A stretch of 64,000 nt of DNA from JAOPZW01 sp963707695 (GTDB lineage Bacteria; Actinomycetota; Thermoleophilia; Solirubrobacterales; Solirubrobacteraceae): NCBI GenBank assembly GCA_963707695.1, contig CAVPQY010000004.1, positions 682,001 through 746,000 of the forward strand. Reading direction: 5' to 3'. The notes below the pieces were generated by a model that was not told the DNA's origin, did not search any database, and saw only the letters and a list, made by a program, of their open reading frames with translations. Shown piece by piece: positions 9,096-17,749 of the stretch (its first letter is position 1; each line of letters starts with the position of its first letter). Made by a program: the position numbers and the translations under genes.

Positions 9096-10246
9096 CGTGC
9101 TTGGACCTCCTGCTTGGGGGCGTAGGTGCGGCGCGTCTCCTCGACGGCCGCTGCGTAGGCCTCGCCGAGGCTCGCCCCGGACCGGACCAGCGCCCGCTGG
9201 CGCTGGGCGCCGTTGGCGTCCGGGAGGCGCGGGTCGAGGCCGTGCTCGGCGCGGACCGGGGCCGTCCAGGTCAGGAGCCGGTCGGCGATCGCCGCCGACG
9301 GGTACTCCGTCCCCGCGTCGAGGTCGATCATCCGCCCGTCGAGGCCGAAGCGGATCGCGCGCCACAGGTTCTCCTCCACCAGGCGACGGGGCGCGTGGGG
9401 CGAGGGGTGGCCCTCGTCCTCGTCGCGCGCGGCCTGCAGGACGCAGGCGACGATGAGCGCCGACAGGCCCTCGGCCTCGGCCGCGGTGGCCTGCGCGTCG
9501 CAGATGCGGACCTCGACCGTGCCGAAGGAGAAGTGCGGCCGCACCGACCACCACACCTGGGTGTCCTCGACGATCGAGCCGGTGCGCACGAGCAGGTCGA
9601 GGTAGTCGCGGTAGGCCGCCCAGGACCCGTAGGCGTCGGGGACCCCGCAGCGCGGGAAGGACTTCGTGAAGATCTGGGTGCGCGCCGAGTGCAGCCCGCT
9701 GTCGAGGCCGTCGAGGAAGGGCGAGCTGGCGCTGACGGCCAGCAGCAGCGGCAGGACGGGTCGAAGCCGGTCGCACGCGCGCACCGCCCGGTCGATGTCG
9801 CGCACGCCGACGTGGACGTGCAGCGAGAAGCTCGTGTTGCGCCGGGCGACGTACTGCAGCCCCTCGACGACGCGACGGTAGTGGTCCGTGTCGATGTTGG
9901 GCTGCGCGCGGTAGTCCGCCCACGGGTGGGTCCCCGTCGCCCCCAGCCGCACGTCGCCGGCGTCGGCCAGGGCGAAGAGCCGCGCGCGCACGTCGCGCTG
10001 GCGGGCGACCGCGTCGGCGTGGTCCTCGCCGCGGCCGGAGCGGATCTCGATCTCGCTCGAGATGAGCTCGCCGGCGATGGCCTCGGACAGCACGGGGTCG
10101 GTCGCCGCGGCGGCGTCGCGGAGGCGCTCGAAGCCCGGCACGAGGTCCAGCGTGGCGGGGTCGAGGACGGCGAACTCCTCCTCGAGCCCGACCGTGCCGT
10201 CCTGGGACGCCGCGAAGACGTCCGGCACAGCGGCGGTGTCGATCAC
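9092..10246 (-). CDS. GCS2-family glutamate-cysteine ligase-like carboxylate-amine ligase
   Basis: A 384-residue soluble enzyme of the YbdK/GCS2 family, which joins glutamate to cysteine or a related amine using ATP. Seen: TVGLEEEFAVLDPATLDLVP at the N-terminus (the EEE metal/glutamate site), GELISSEIEIRSG, ATGTHPWADY, RRNTSFSLHVHVGV, RPHFSFGTVEVRICDAQATA and EENLWRAIRFGLDG, all expected family blocks in order. GTG at 10246 overlaps the rex stop (GTGA), and its own stop overlaps the next gene the same way. Lying next to rex and a glutaredoxin-like gene, a role in low-molecular-weight thiol synthesis is likely; the amine substrate is not certain. Confidence 0.85.
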   Translation of the reverse strand: MIDTAAVPDVFAASQDGTVGLEEEFAVLDPATLDLVPGFERLRDAAAATDPVLSEAIAGELISSEIEIRSGRGEDHADAVARQRDVRARLFALADAGDVRLGATGTHPWADYRAQPNIDTDHYRRVVEGLQYVARRNTSFSLHVHVGVRDIDRAVRACDRLRPVLPLLLAVSASSPFLDGLDSGLHSARTQIFTKSFPRCGVPDAYGSWAAYRDYLDLLVRTGSIVEDTQVWWSVRPHFSFGTVEVRICDAQATAAEAEGLSALIVACVLQAARDEDEGHPSPHAPRRLVEENLWRAIRFGLDGRMIDLDAGTEYPSAAIADRLLTWTAPVRAEHGLDPRLPDANGAQRQRALVRSGASLGEAYAAAVEETRRTYAPKQEVQAR

Positions 10247-10929
10247 GTGAGGTAGAAGTACAGCGCGTAGAGCAGGTCGACCGCGGGGCTCGAGGTGTGG
10301 ACGGTGACCTCGGGCGGGACCTGCAGCAGGGCCTCGGAGTAGTTGAAGATGATCTTCACGCCGACCTCGACCAGCCGGTCGGCCAGGCCCTGGGCCGCCG
10401 CGGTCGGGACGGCGAGGACGCCGACGACGATGTCCTCGTCGTCGACGAGGCTCGCGAGGTCGTCGAGGTGGCGGATCTCCTGGGCGCCGACCTTCGTGCC
10501 GACCTTGCGCGGGTCGACGTCGAAGATCGCCACGACCCGGAAGCCGTGGTCCGCGAAGATGTCCGACGAGGCGATCGCCCGGCCCAGGTGGCCGGCGCCG
10601 AACAGCGCGATGTTGTGCTGGCCGGCGGTCCGCAGGATCTTGCGGATCTGCGTGACGAGCGAGTCGACGTTGTAGCCGACGCCGCGCTTGCCGAACTTGC
10701 CGAAGCCCGACAGGTCGCGCCGGATCTGCGTCGAGTTGACGTGCGTGTAGTCCGAGAGCTCCTGGGAGGAGATCGTCTCCTTGCCCATCTTCTTGGCCTG
10801 GGTGAGGACCTGGAGGTAGCGCGACAGGCGCGCGGCCACGCCGAGCGACAGGCGCTCCGGCGCCACGGAGCCGTTCGCGCTCTCGAGGGGCGCGGTCTGC
10901 AGGTCGGACCCGGCCATCCCTGGTTTCAC
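10243..10929 (-). CDS. rex: redox-sensing transcriptional repressor Rex
   Basis: NADH/NAD+-responsive repressor of respiratory and fermentative genes. N-terminal winged helix: RLSRYLQVLTQAKKMGKETI, SSQELSDYTHVNSTQIRRDL, GFGKFGKRGVGYNV. The Rossmann domain opens NIALFGAGHLGRAIASSDIF and continues VVAIFDVDPRKVGTKVG and VLAVPTAAAQGLADRLVEVG; the C-terminal swapped helix ends DLLYALYFYLT. Length (about 228) is normal. GTG at 10929 gives a GTGA overlap with the upstream stop, like every other junction in this operon; the ATG at 10917 has no free ribosome site. I saw no TTGTGA-N6-TCACAA type Rex operator in the intergenic DNA of this window. Confidence 0.96.
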   Translation of the reverse strand: MKPGMAGSDLQTAPLESANGSVAPERLSLGVAARLSRYLQVLTQAKKMGKETISSQELSDYTHVNSTQIRRDLSGFGKFGKRGVGYNVDSLVTQIRKILRTAGQHNIALFGAGHLGRAIASSDIFADHGFRVVAIFDVDPRKVGTKVGAQEIRHLDDLASLVDDEDIVVGVLAVPTAAAQGLADRLVEVGVKIIFNYSEALLQVPPEVTVHTSSPAVDLLYALYFYLT

Positions 10930-11207
10930 TCTACCGAGCCGCCGGGACCGCCCCCGCCGCCGCCCAGCCGCGCGGCCAGGTCGGCCTCGTCGACGACGAA
11001 GTCGTAGAGCTCGACCCCGTCCAGCGCCACGACGGGGATCCGCTCGAGGTAGCGGCGCAGCAGCGCGTCGTCGCGCTCGATGTCGACCTCCTCGAGCGCG
11101 AACGCGGGCCCGGCGGCGCGCAGGCGCTCGAGCGCCGCGCGCGCGTCGTCGCAGAGGTGGCACCCGGGCCGCCCGTAGAGCGTGACCACGGCCTCGCCGC
11201 CGCTCAC
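10926..11207 (-). CDS. glutaredoxin-like thiol protein (DUF836 type)
   Basis: A 93-residue thioredoxin-fold protein. VVTLYGRPGCHLCDDARAAL carries the CxxC active site as CHLC, and ERIPVVALDGVELYDFVVDE contains the cis-proline and following strand. The C-terminus is a glycine run. GTG at 11207 overlaps the tsaD stop as GTGA. CHLC glutaredoxin-like proteins are often found beside rex in actinobacteria; likely a small dithiol reductase, with partner unknown. Confidence 0.85.
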   Translation of the reverse strand: MSGGEAVVTLYGRPGCHLCDDARAALERLRAAGPAFALEEVDIERDDALLRRYLERIPVVALDGVELYDFVVDEADLAARLGGGGGGPGGSVE

Positions 11208-12209
11208 AGGTCGTGCTCGCCCGTGGCGTAGGCGTCGAGGGCGAGCGCGGCGTCGCCGCGCAGCGGGGCGACCCAGCGGGCGGCGGAGCCGATCATGGCC
11301 GCGTTGTCGGTGCACAGGGCGCGCTCGGGCACGTGGAGCTCGACCCCGAGCCCGGCCAGCCGCTCGCGCAGGAGCGTGTTGGCGGCCACGCCGCCGCCGA
11401 CGGCCAGCCGGTCGCCCGCCCCGTCGCGCAGCGCGCGGCGGACCCGCAGCACGAGCGCGTCGACGACGGCCTCCTGGTAGGAGGCGGCCAGGTCGGCGCG
11501 CCGGCGCGCGACCTCCTCCTCGCCCAGGTCGCGCACGGCGTACAGGAGCGCGGTCTTGAGCCCGGCGAAGGAGAAGTCCAGGCCGGCGACGCGCTCCGCG
11601 CGCGGGAAGGCGAAGGCGGCCGGCGTCGCCGCCGGCGGCCAGGCGCTCGAGCGCCGGCCCGCCCGGGAAGGGGAGCCCGAGCAGCCGCGCGCCCTTGTCG
11701 ATCGCCTCGCCGGCGGCGTCGTCGAGCGTGCGGCCCAGGACGGTGAACCCGTCGTGCGCGTCCACGCGCGCCAGGAAGGTGTGGCCCCCGGAGGCGACGA
11801 GGCACAGGAAGGGCGGCGCGAAGGGCGCGGCCGCGCCGTCCCCGCCCCCGGCGACGAAGTTCGCGGCGACGTGGCCCTGCAGGTGGTCGACGGGCGCCAG
11901 CGGGAGGTCGCGCGCGGCGGCCAGGCCCTTCGCGGTCGCCACGCCCACGAGCAGGGCGCCGACGAGCCCCGGGCCCTGCGTGACGGCGACGAGGTCGACG
12001 TCGTCGAGCCCGGCGCCGGCGCGGGCCAGGGCGTCGTCGACGACCGTCGTGGCGAGCTCGAGGTGGTGGCGGGCGGCGACCTCGGGCACGACGCCGCCGT
12101 AGCGGTCGTGCACCCCCTGGCTCGAGATGACGTTCGCGTGGATCGTGCCGTCGTGCCCGACGACCGCCGCGCAGGTGTCGTCGCAGCTCGTCTCGAGCGC
12201 GAGGATCAC
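11204..12209 (-). CDS. tsaD: tRNA t6A threonylcarbamoyltransferase TsaD (one frameshift)
   Basis: Catalytic subunit transferring threonylcarbamoyl to A37 of ANN-decoding tRNAs. VILALETSCDDTCAAVV (N-terminal ASKHA strand), metal-binding HHLELA, VTQGPGLVGALLVGV, LASGGHT equivalent read as CLVASGGHTFL, DDAAGEAIDKGARLLGL and RLAVGGGVAANTLLRERL are all present; the last block has CTDNAAMIGSAARW. One indel near 11635 splits GGPALERLAAGG from the following AFPRAERVAG. GTG at 12209 forms GTGA with the rimI stop. Works with TsaB and TsaE, encoded just upstream; TsaC is not in the window. Confidence 0.95.
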
Positions 12210-12736
12210 GCCGGCGCCGGGCCGGTCGGCTCGACCGGGCCGGCCGCCGGGATGTCGTCCAGGCGGCCGTCGAGCGTGGCCGGCGTGCGCCACATGATGA
12301 GCGCGTCCTCGCCGTTGTCCTGGTAGTAGCGGCGGCGCGTCCCGGCCGCGCGGAAGCCGAAGCGCTCGTAGAGCTCGATCGCCCCGGTGTTCGAGCGCCG
12401 GACCTCGAGCGTGTAGCGCGCGTCGGGGTCGGCCACGCGCTCGAGGAGCTCGCCCAGGAGCGCGGTGGCGATGCCACGGCGGCGCTCGTCGGGGTCGACC
12501 GCGATGTTCATGACGTGCCACACCGTGTCGTAGCGCGAGCAGATGAGGTAGCCGCGCAGACGGCCCGCGCCCGGGGACGTGCTCCACGCCGACAGGCAGA
12601 TGCCGCTCGGCTTGGACAGCTCGAGCACGAACATGGCCAGCGACCACGGCGTCGGGAAGGCGCGGCGCTCGATCGCCACGACCTGCGGGAGGTCGGCGTA
12701 GGTCAGCCGGCGCACCTCGAGCATGGTCGTGCTCAC
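12206..12736 (-). CDS. rimI: GNAT N-acetyltransferase RimI
   Basis: A 176-residue GNAT enzyme, named for N-terminal acetylation of ribosomal protein S18. TYADLPQVVAIERRAFPTPW is the RimI N-terminal block, IAVDPDERRRGIATALL the acetyl-CoA pyrophosphate loop, TLEVRRSNTGAIELYERFGF the C-terminal block and GTRRRYYQDNGEDALIM the end of the domain. A 25-residue Pro/Ala-rich tail follows. GTG at 12736 overlaps the tsaB stop as GTGA; an ATG at 12724 is the alternative. The tsaB-rimI-tsaD order is common across bacteria. Confidence 0.93.
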   Translation of the reverse strand: MSTTMLEVRRLTYADLPQVVAIERRAFPTPWSLAMFVLELSKPSGICLSAWSTSPGAGRLRGYLICSRYDTVWHVMNIAVDPDERRRGIATALLGELLERVADPDARYTLEVRRSNTGAIELYERFGFRAAGTRRRYYQDNGEDALIMWRTPATLDGRLDDIPAAGPVEPTGPAPA

Positions 12737-13419
12737 GTCCGCCGCCGCTCCACCGCGTCGGGGGCGCGCACGTACTCGGGCACGAGCGCGGCGACGGGGA
12801 CGGGTCGACCGTCCCGGGCCAGGCGGCAGGTCGCCAGTGCGCTCACGTGGTGCAGCTCGGAGCCGTCCGGCGGGACCGCGACGGCCGCCGCCTCCAGGTG
12901 CTCCCGGAAGCGTACCGCCCCGTCCCCGACCGCCCGCCACGGCCCGGGCTCCGCGCCGACGAGCGCCCCCAGCCCCTGGGGCGCCACGGCGACCGGGCCG
13001 AGGAGCCGCCGCTCGCCGTCCCAGCCCGCCACGAAGGCCTCGCCGCGGCGGGCGTCGAGCACCGCGAGCACGCGGCCGCCGGCGCCCTCGTCCGCCGCCC
13101 GCAGCGCCAGGGCGCGCAGCGTCGACACCGGGACGACCTCGGCGCCGGTGCCGAGCGCCAGCGCGCGCGCCGTGGCCACCCCGATCCGCAGCCCGGTGAA
13201 CGTCCCGGGCCCGACGCCGACCCCGAGGCGGTCGACCTCGGCGAGGGACAGGCCGGCCTCGCCCAGCGCCCGGCGGGCGAGCGGCAGCAGCTCGGCGGCG
13301 TGCGCGGGGCGGGCGCCCGGCGCGGGACGGTGGTCGAGCGCGACGGGGTCGCGGCCGTCGGCCAGCACGGCCACGGCGGTCGCCGGCGTCGCGGTGTCGA
13401 GCCCCAGGACGACGGTCAC
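12733..13419 (-). CDS. tsaB: t6A biosynthesis protein TsaB
   Basis: A 228-residue ASKHA-fold protein that dimerises with TsaD and organises the t6A complex; it lacks catalytic activity itself. LGLDTATPATAVAVL at the N-terminus and the hallmark VGVGPGTFTGLRIGVATARA are intact; LAVLDARRGEAFVAGWDG follows. GTG at 13419 overlaps the tsaE stop (GTGA). Normal length, no frameshift. Confidence 0.95.
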   Translation of the reverse strand: MTVVLGLDTATPATAVAVLADGRDPVALDHRPAPGARPAHAAELLPLARRALGEAGLSLAEVDRLGVGVGPGTFTGLRIGVATARALALGTGAEVVPVSTLRALALRAADEGAGGRVLAVLDARRGEAFVAGWDGERRLLGPVAVAPQGLGALVGAEPGPWRAVGDGAVRFREHLEAAAVAVPPDGSELHHVSALATCRLARDGRPVPVAALVPEYVRAPDAVERRRT

Positions 13420-13907
13420 CGCGTGACCGTGACCCGGCGCCGGTCCCCGCCGCGGTGCTCGAGCCGCACCCGCGCCGCGACGCGGACGCCGTCGGGCAGG
13501 AGGTCGGGGGACGCGGACATGGGATCCCCGCCCACCCCGAGGGCGTCGAAGGCCGCGCCGGGCCACTCGACGAAGGCGACGGCGTCGGGCGTCAGGTAGT
13601 CGTCCAGGAGCCCCGGATCCTCGCCGGCGAGGTCGGCCAGCCGGAAGAGGTCGAGGTGGGCGAGCCACCCGCCGCCGGCCGTGCGGTGGCGGCGGCCGAT
13701 CGTGAACGTCGGGCTCGCCACCGGGCCGGTGATGCCCAGCGCGCGGGCAGCGCCGCGGACGAAGGTCGTCTTGCCCGCGCCGAGGTCGCCCTCGACGAGC
13801 ACGACGTCACCCGGGCTCAGGGCCGTCGCCAGGGCGGCGGCGACCCGCTCGGTCGCGTCCGGGCCGTCGGTCTCGGTGACGTCGGGGCGCGCGCTAGGCG
13901 CGCCCAT
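13416..13907 (-). CDS. tsaE: t6A biosynthesis ATPase TsaE
   Basis: A 163-residue P-loop protein that drives turnover of the TsaB-TsaD complex. Walker A: VEGDLGAGKTTFVRGAAR; then SPTFTIGRRH (switch region), HLDLFRLADL and YLTPDAVAFVEWP (Walker B-like). ATG at 13907 lies within the last codons of the upstream cell-surface gene (14-base overlap), so translation is coupled. First of the seven genes linked by GTGA junctions. Confidence 0.94.
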   Translation of the reverse strand: MGAPSARPDVTETDGPDATERVAAALATALSPGDVVLVEGDLGAGKTTFVRGAARALGITGPVASPTFTIGRRHRTAGGGWLAHLDLFRLADLAGEDPGLLDDYLTPDAVAFVEWPGAAFDALGVGGDPMSASPDLLPDGVRVAARVRLEHRGGDRRRVTVTR

Positions 13908-14307
13908 CGCCGGGGCGCCGCCGCCAGAGCAGCAGGCCGGCGGCGAGGAGGACGAGGCCCGCGCCGATGGGCAGGCGCAGGTCCAGGCCGGTGCGCGGGA
14001 GCTGGCCCGCCGCGGTGCCCTGGGCGGTGGTCCCCGAGGTCGTGCCGGCGGTCGTGCCGGACGACGTGCTCGGGGCGACCTGGCCGCTCGACGAGCCGCT
14101 GGTCGAGCCGCTCGAGCTGCCCGAGGAGCTCCCGCTGGAGCCGGAGCTGCCCGAGCCGCCGCCGCCGCTGCTGCCGCTGCCGGCGAGCGGATCGACGTAC
14201 TGCTCGTCCCCCGCGCCGTTCTGCGCGAGGACGGTGGCAGGGGTCGCCGCGAGGGCGACGACGAGGGCGGCCAGGATGGCCGTGAGGCGGCGCGGTGGCG
14301 TCGACAT
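13894..14307 (-). CDS. LPXTG-type cell-surface protein, Ser/Gly-rich
   Basis: A 137-residue secreted protein: signal peptide RRLTAILAALVVALAATPAT, a low-complexity stalk of Ser, Gly and Thr (about residues 45-95), then a sorting signal QLPRTGLDLRLPIG, a hydrophobic helix and the basic tail WRRRPGDGRA. LPRTG fits the LPxTG sortase motif, so it is probably anchored to peptidoglycan. No enzymatic domain is visible; it may be a spacer or adhesin. It is the first gene of the t6A/redox operon and overlaps tsaE, an odd partner for that pathway. TAGACT 8 bases upstream suggests a leaderless RNA. Confidence 0.8.
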   Translation of the reverse strand: MSTPPRRLTAILAALVVALAATPATVLAQNGAGDEQYVDPLAGSGSSGGGGSGSSGSSGSSSGSSSGSTSGSSSGQVAPSTSSGTTAGTTSGTTAQGTAAGQLPRTGLDLRLPIGAGLVLLAAGLLLWRRRPGDGRA

Positions 14308-14315
14308 GGCGCGCG

Positions 14316-14321
14316 AGTCTA
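14316..14321 (-). promoter_or_regulatory. -10 hexamer of the t6A/redox operon
   Basis: Minus-strand TAGACT, 8 bases before ATG 14307. The divergent TACCAT of the GT4-flippase gene begins only 30 bases away, so the two promoters share their upstream DNA. Confidence 0.55.
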
Positions 14322-14351
14322 CCCTTACGCCCTGCCTGAGCCGCCGCCACC

Positions 14352-14357
14352 TACCAT
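14352..14357 (+). promoter_or_regulatory. -10 hexamer of the GT4-flippase gene
   Basis: TACCAT, followed after 10 bases by GTG 14368. An ATG at 14356 overlaps this hexamer and so cannot be the start of the RNA made from it. The same TACCAT arrangement precedes the DUF47-pit operon. Confidence 0.5.
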
Positions 14358-14367
14358 GGCGGGCCGC

Positions 14368-16778
14368 GTGCCCGACCGCCGAACGCGCAAGATCCTGATC
14401 CTCGCGGATCGTGACTGGACCCACCCGGACTGCGGGGGGACCGGCACCGCGCTGTTCGGCATCGTGTCGCGCTGGGTGGCGTGGGGCCACGATGTCACGG
14501 TCGTCGCCTCGATGTACGACGGCGCCGCCAAGGTCGACCGATACGCCGAGAACCTGACCGTCCACCGCGATGGGGACGCGGCTCACCGTCTTCCCGAAGA
14601 CCGCCTGGGCGACCCTGCGCGGGGCATCGGCCGCGACGCCGACCTGGTCCTCGAGCTCTGCAACGGCATCGCCGTACGGGACCTCGCTCTGGCCGTGGCT
14701 GCGCAAGCCGCGCACGCTGCTCGTCTTCCACGTCCACCAGGACCACTACGTCACCGAGCTCGGCCTGCTCGGGCGCGTCGCGGCGGTCGTCGCGCGAGCG
14801 GGTCCCGCTCCAGCACCTGTACCCCGGCGTGCCCGTCCTCACGATCTCGCAGGTCTCCCGCGAGGAGCTCGAGGAGCTCGGCGTCGAGCGCGACCGCATC
14901 CACGTCGTCTACCTGGGACTGGACCGGGGCGTCCTGGAGCCGGGCGAGAAGTCCGAGTCGCCGACGCTCGTCTACCTCGGGCGCCTCAAGCAGTACAAGC
15001 GGATCGACCGGGTCCTCGACGCCGTCGCCGCGCTGCCCGAGGGCACGCTCGACATCGTCGGGGACGGCGACCAGCGCGAGGCGCTCGAGCAGGAGGTCGT
15101 CGACCGGGGCCTCTCCGACCGCGTCACCTTCCACGGGCACGTCAGCGAGGAGGAGAAGCAGCAGCTCCTGGCCCGCTCGTGGCTCGCGCTCGACCGCCTC
15201 GTCGGCCGAGGGCTGGTGCCTCAGCGTGGTCGAGGCGGGCGCGTGCCGCACCCCGACGGCGGCGCTGCGCGTCGGCGGCCTCTCGGAGGTCATCGTCCAC
15301 GACCAGACCGGCCTGCTGGCCGACGAGCCCGAGGAGCTCGTCGAGGGCGTGCGCGACCTGCTCGCCGACCGCCCGCGCCTGGAGGCGTACAGCGACGCCG
15401 CGCTCGCGCGGGCCGAGAGCTTCACGTGGGACACGACGGCGAGCGGGATGCTCGAGGTCATGGAGCAGTCCGAGGCCGTCCACAACGTCGGCCGCACGCG
15501 GCTGCGCTCCACCTTCCGCGCCTCGGAGTCGGGCAAGGCCGCCGGCCTGGCGGGCGCGACGCTGCTGAACAACGCGATCCAGCTCATCTTCACGATCGCC
15601 TTCACGCGCCTGCTCGGGCGCGACGGGCTACGGGTCGCTGGCGGCGCTCATCTCGACGTTCCTGGTCCTCATGGTCGCGGGCCAGTCCATGCAGGTCGCC
15701 GCCGCCCGCGAGGCGGCGATGGACCGCCTCGGCGCCCCGTCCGTCATGCGGCGCACGCTGCAGGCCTGGATGGAGCGATTGCTCGTGGCCCTCGTGGCCG
15801 TGACCGCCGCGTCCATCCTGCTGCGCGAGCCGCTCGCCGCCCTGATCGGCGTGAACGACCACCCGTGGGCGGCCGCCGCCATCCTCCCCACCGGCGTCCT
15901 GTTCACGATGCTCTCGCTCCAGCGCGGCGCGCTGCAGGGCCTGCGCGCGTACAGCCCGGTCGGCCTGAGCATCGTCGGCGAGGCCGGCGGCCGGCTCATC
16001 TTCGGCCTGATCCTCGTCGGCGCCGGCCTCGGCGTCGAGGGCGCCTTCCTCGGCACGCCGCTCGCCTTCGCGGTCGATCGCCATCGCCCTCGAGGTCGCG
16101 CTCATCCGCCGCGCCGGCCCCGTCCAGCGCACCCAGAGCCCCGCGCGGTCGCTGCGCGGCCTGATCGGCGACGGCTGGGTCCCGATCATCGGCCTGCTCC
16201 TGCTCGCCGCGCTGCAGAACGTCGACGTCATCATCGCCAAGCGCGAGCTGCCCTCCCACGCGGCCGGCTCCTACGCGGCCGCGGCCGTCGCGGCGAAGTC
16301 CGTGGTGTGGGTGGCGATCGGGCTCGGCCTGCAGCTGCTGCCCGAGGCCACGCGCCGGGCGGCGGCGGGCCTGGACCCCCGCCCCGTGCTGCTGCGCGCC
16401 CTCGGGGTGCTGGCCGTCATCGCGACGCCCGCGCTCATCATCTTCACCTTCGCGGCCGAGCCGCTGCTGCGCATCGCCTTCGGCGACCTCACCGACGCCG
16501 CGGGCGCGCTCCCGCTGCTCGGGCTGGCGATGACGCTGCTGGCGGCGGCCTACCTCACGGTCCAGTACATGATCGCCCTGCACCGCACGTCGTTCCTGTG
16601 GGTGCTCGCGGTCGTCGCCGTCGCGGAGCCCTTCCTGCTGTCCAACGCGAAGCTCGGGGTCACCGCGTTCGCCGCGATCGTCCTCGCCGTGCAGGCCGTC
16701 GTGGCCGCCGGGATGCTCGCCTTCGGCCTGCGCGCCCGGCGCGCGCACGCGGCCACGGCGCCCTCCCTGGCGGAGTAG
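14368..16778 (+). CDS. GT4 glycosyltransferase fused to a polysaccharide flippase (several frameshifts)
   Basis: About 800 residues in two parts. Residues about 1-375 are a GT-B, family 4 transferase: GGTGTALFGIVSRWVAWGHD near the N-terminus, PTLVYLGRLKQYKRIDRVLD (donor-site strand), TFHGHVSEEEKQQLLARSWL and GWCLSVVEAGACRTPTAALR, then SFTWDTTASGMLEV at the end of the fold. After a linker of about 25 residues comes a MATE/Wzx-like flippase starting AGATLLNNAIQLIFTIAFTR, with SLQRGALQGLRAYSPVGLSI and further helices to the stop at 16778. The junction (about 15196-15630) is one unbroken frame, so the fusion does not depend on frame repair. About seven indels lie elsewhere, near 14565, 14625, 14680, 14790, 15195, 15628 and 16078. 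Such a protein could add a sugar to a lipid-linked glycan and move it outward. Confidence 0.75.
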
Positions 16779-16781
16779 CGT
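16776..16781 (+). promoter_or_regulatory. -10 hexamer sharing the flippase stop codon
   Basis: TAGCGT, whose first three bases are the stop codon of the GT4-flippase gene; ATG of the next gene is 10 bases downstream. Confidence 0.45.
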
Positions 16782-16791
16782 TCGTCCCCTG

Positions 16792-17736
16792 ATGCAGCTC
16801 CAGGGGATCCACCACGTCACCGCCATCACCGGCGATGCGCCGCGCAACGTCGAGTTCTACGCGGGCACGCTCGGGCTGCGGCTCGTCAAGCGCACGGTCA
16901 ACCAGGACGACCCGACCGTCTACCACCTCTTCTACGCCGACGAGGAAGGCTCGCCGGGGTCGGACCTGACGTTCTTCGAGTACCCCGGCGCCCGGCCGGG
17001 GCGCGCCGGCGACGGCATGGTCCACACCGTGGTCTGGCGGGTCGGCTCGCCGGAGGCGATCGCCTTCTGGGAGCAGCGGCTGGCGACCGAGGGCGTGGCC
17101 GCCGAGCGCGACGGCGACCGGCTGGCCTTCTCCGACCCCGAGGGGCTGCGCCACGTCCTCGAGGTCTACTCCGGGTCCGAGCGCCCGCTCGTCAGCGCGG
17201 CGCCCGACGTCCCCGCCGAGCACGCGCTGCAGGGCTTCGCCGCCGTCCGCGCCTACGCGGCCGACCCCGAGGCGAGCGCCGACCTGCTGGCCGGCACCCT
17301 CGGCTTCGAGCGCCTCGGCGACGGCCACTGGCGCGTGGCCGGCGACGAGCGCTCGGGCGAGCTGCACTACGACGCGCCGCCGGAGGAACAGGGCGGGCGG
17401 GGGGTGTCCGGCGCGGGCACGGTCCATCACGTCGCCTTCGCCACGAAGATGGAGGACCAGGAGGCCTGGCAGGAGCGCGTGGCGCGGTCCGGGCGGCACC
17501 CCACGCCGGTGATCGACCGCTTCTGGTTCCGCTCGGTCTACTTCCGCGAGCCGTCCGGCGTGCTCTTCGAGCTGGCCACCCTCGGCCCGGGCTTCGCGAC
17601 CGACGAGGACCAGGCGCACCTGGGCGAGCGCCTGGTGCTGCCGCCCGCCTTCGAGCACCTGCGCGACCGCGTCGAGCAGGTCCTCACGCCCCTGCCGGAC
17701 CCGCGCGCCGAGCGCGCCGGCGCGACGCAGGCCTAG
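16792..17736 (+). CDS. ring-cleaving dioxygenase-like VOC protein (MhqO type)
   Basis: A 314-residue glyoxalase/VOC-fold enzyme with two paired modules. GIHHVTAITGDAPRNVEFYA opens the first module with a metal-ligand histidine; LRLVKRTVNQDDPTVYHLFY and GSDLTFFEYPGA are typical of the MhqO/MhqA family. The second module has TVHHVAFATKMEDQEAW (histidine ligand) and PSGVLFELATLGPGF (glutamate ligand). In Bacillus such proteins act on hydroquinones and quinones. No frameshift. Lies between glycan genes without an obvious link to them. Confidence 0.85.
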   Translation: MQLQGIHHVTAITGDAPRNVEFYAGTLGLRLVKRTVNQDDPTVYHLFYADEEGSPGSDLTFFEYPGARPGRAGDGMVHTVVWRVGSPEAIAFWEQRLATEGVAAERDGDRLAFSDPEGLRHVLEVYSGSERPLVSAAPDVPAEHALQGFAAVRAYAADPEASADLLAGTLGFERLGDGHWRVAGDERSGELHYDAPPEEQGGRGVSGAGTVHHVAFATKMEDQEAWQERVARSGRHPTPVIDRFWFRSVYFREPSGVLFELATLGPGFATDEDQAHLGERLVLPPAFEHLRDRVEQVLTPLPDPRAERAGATQA

Positions 17737-17749
17737 CCGCCGGACGCGC

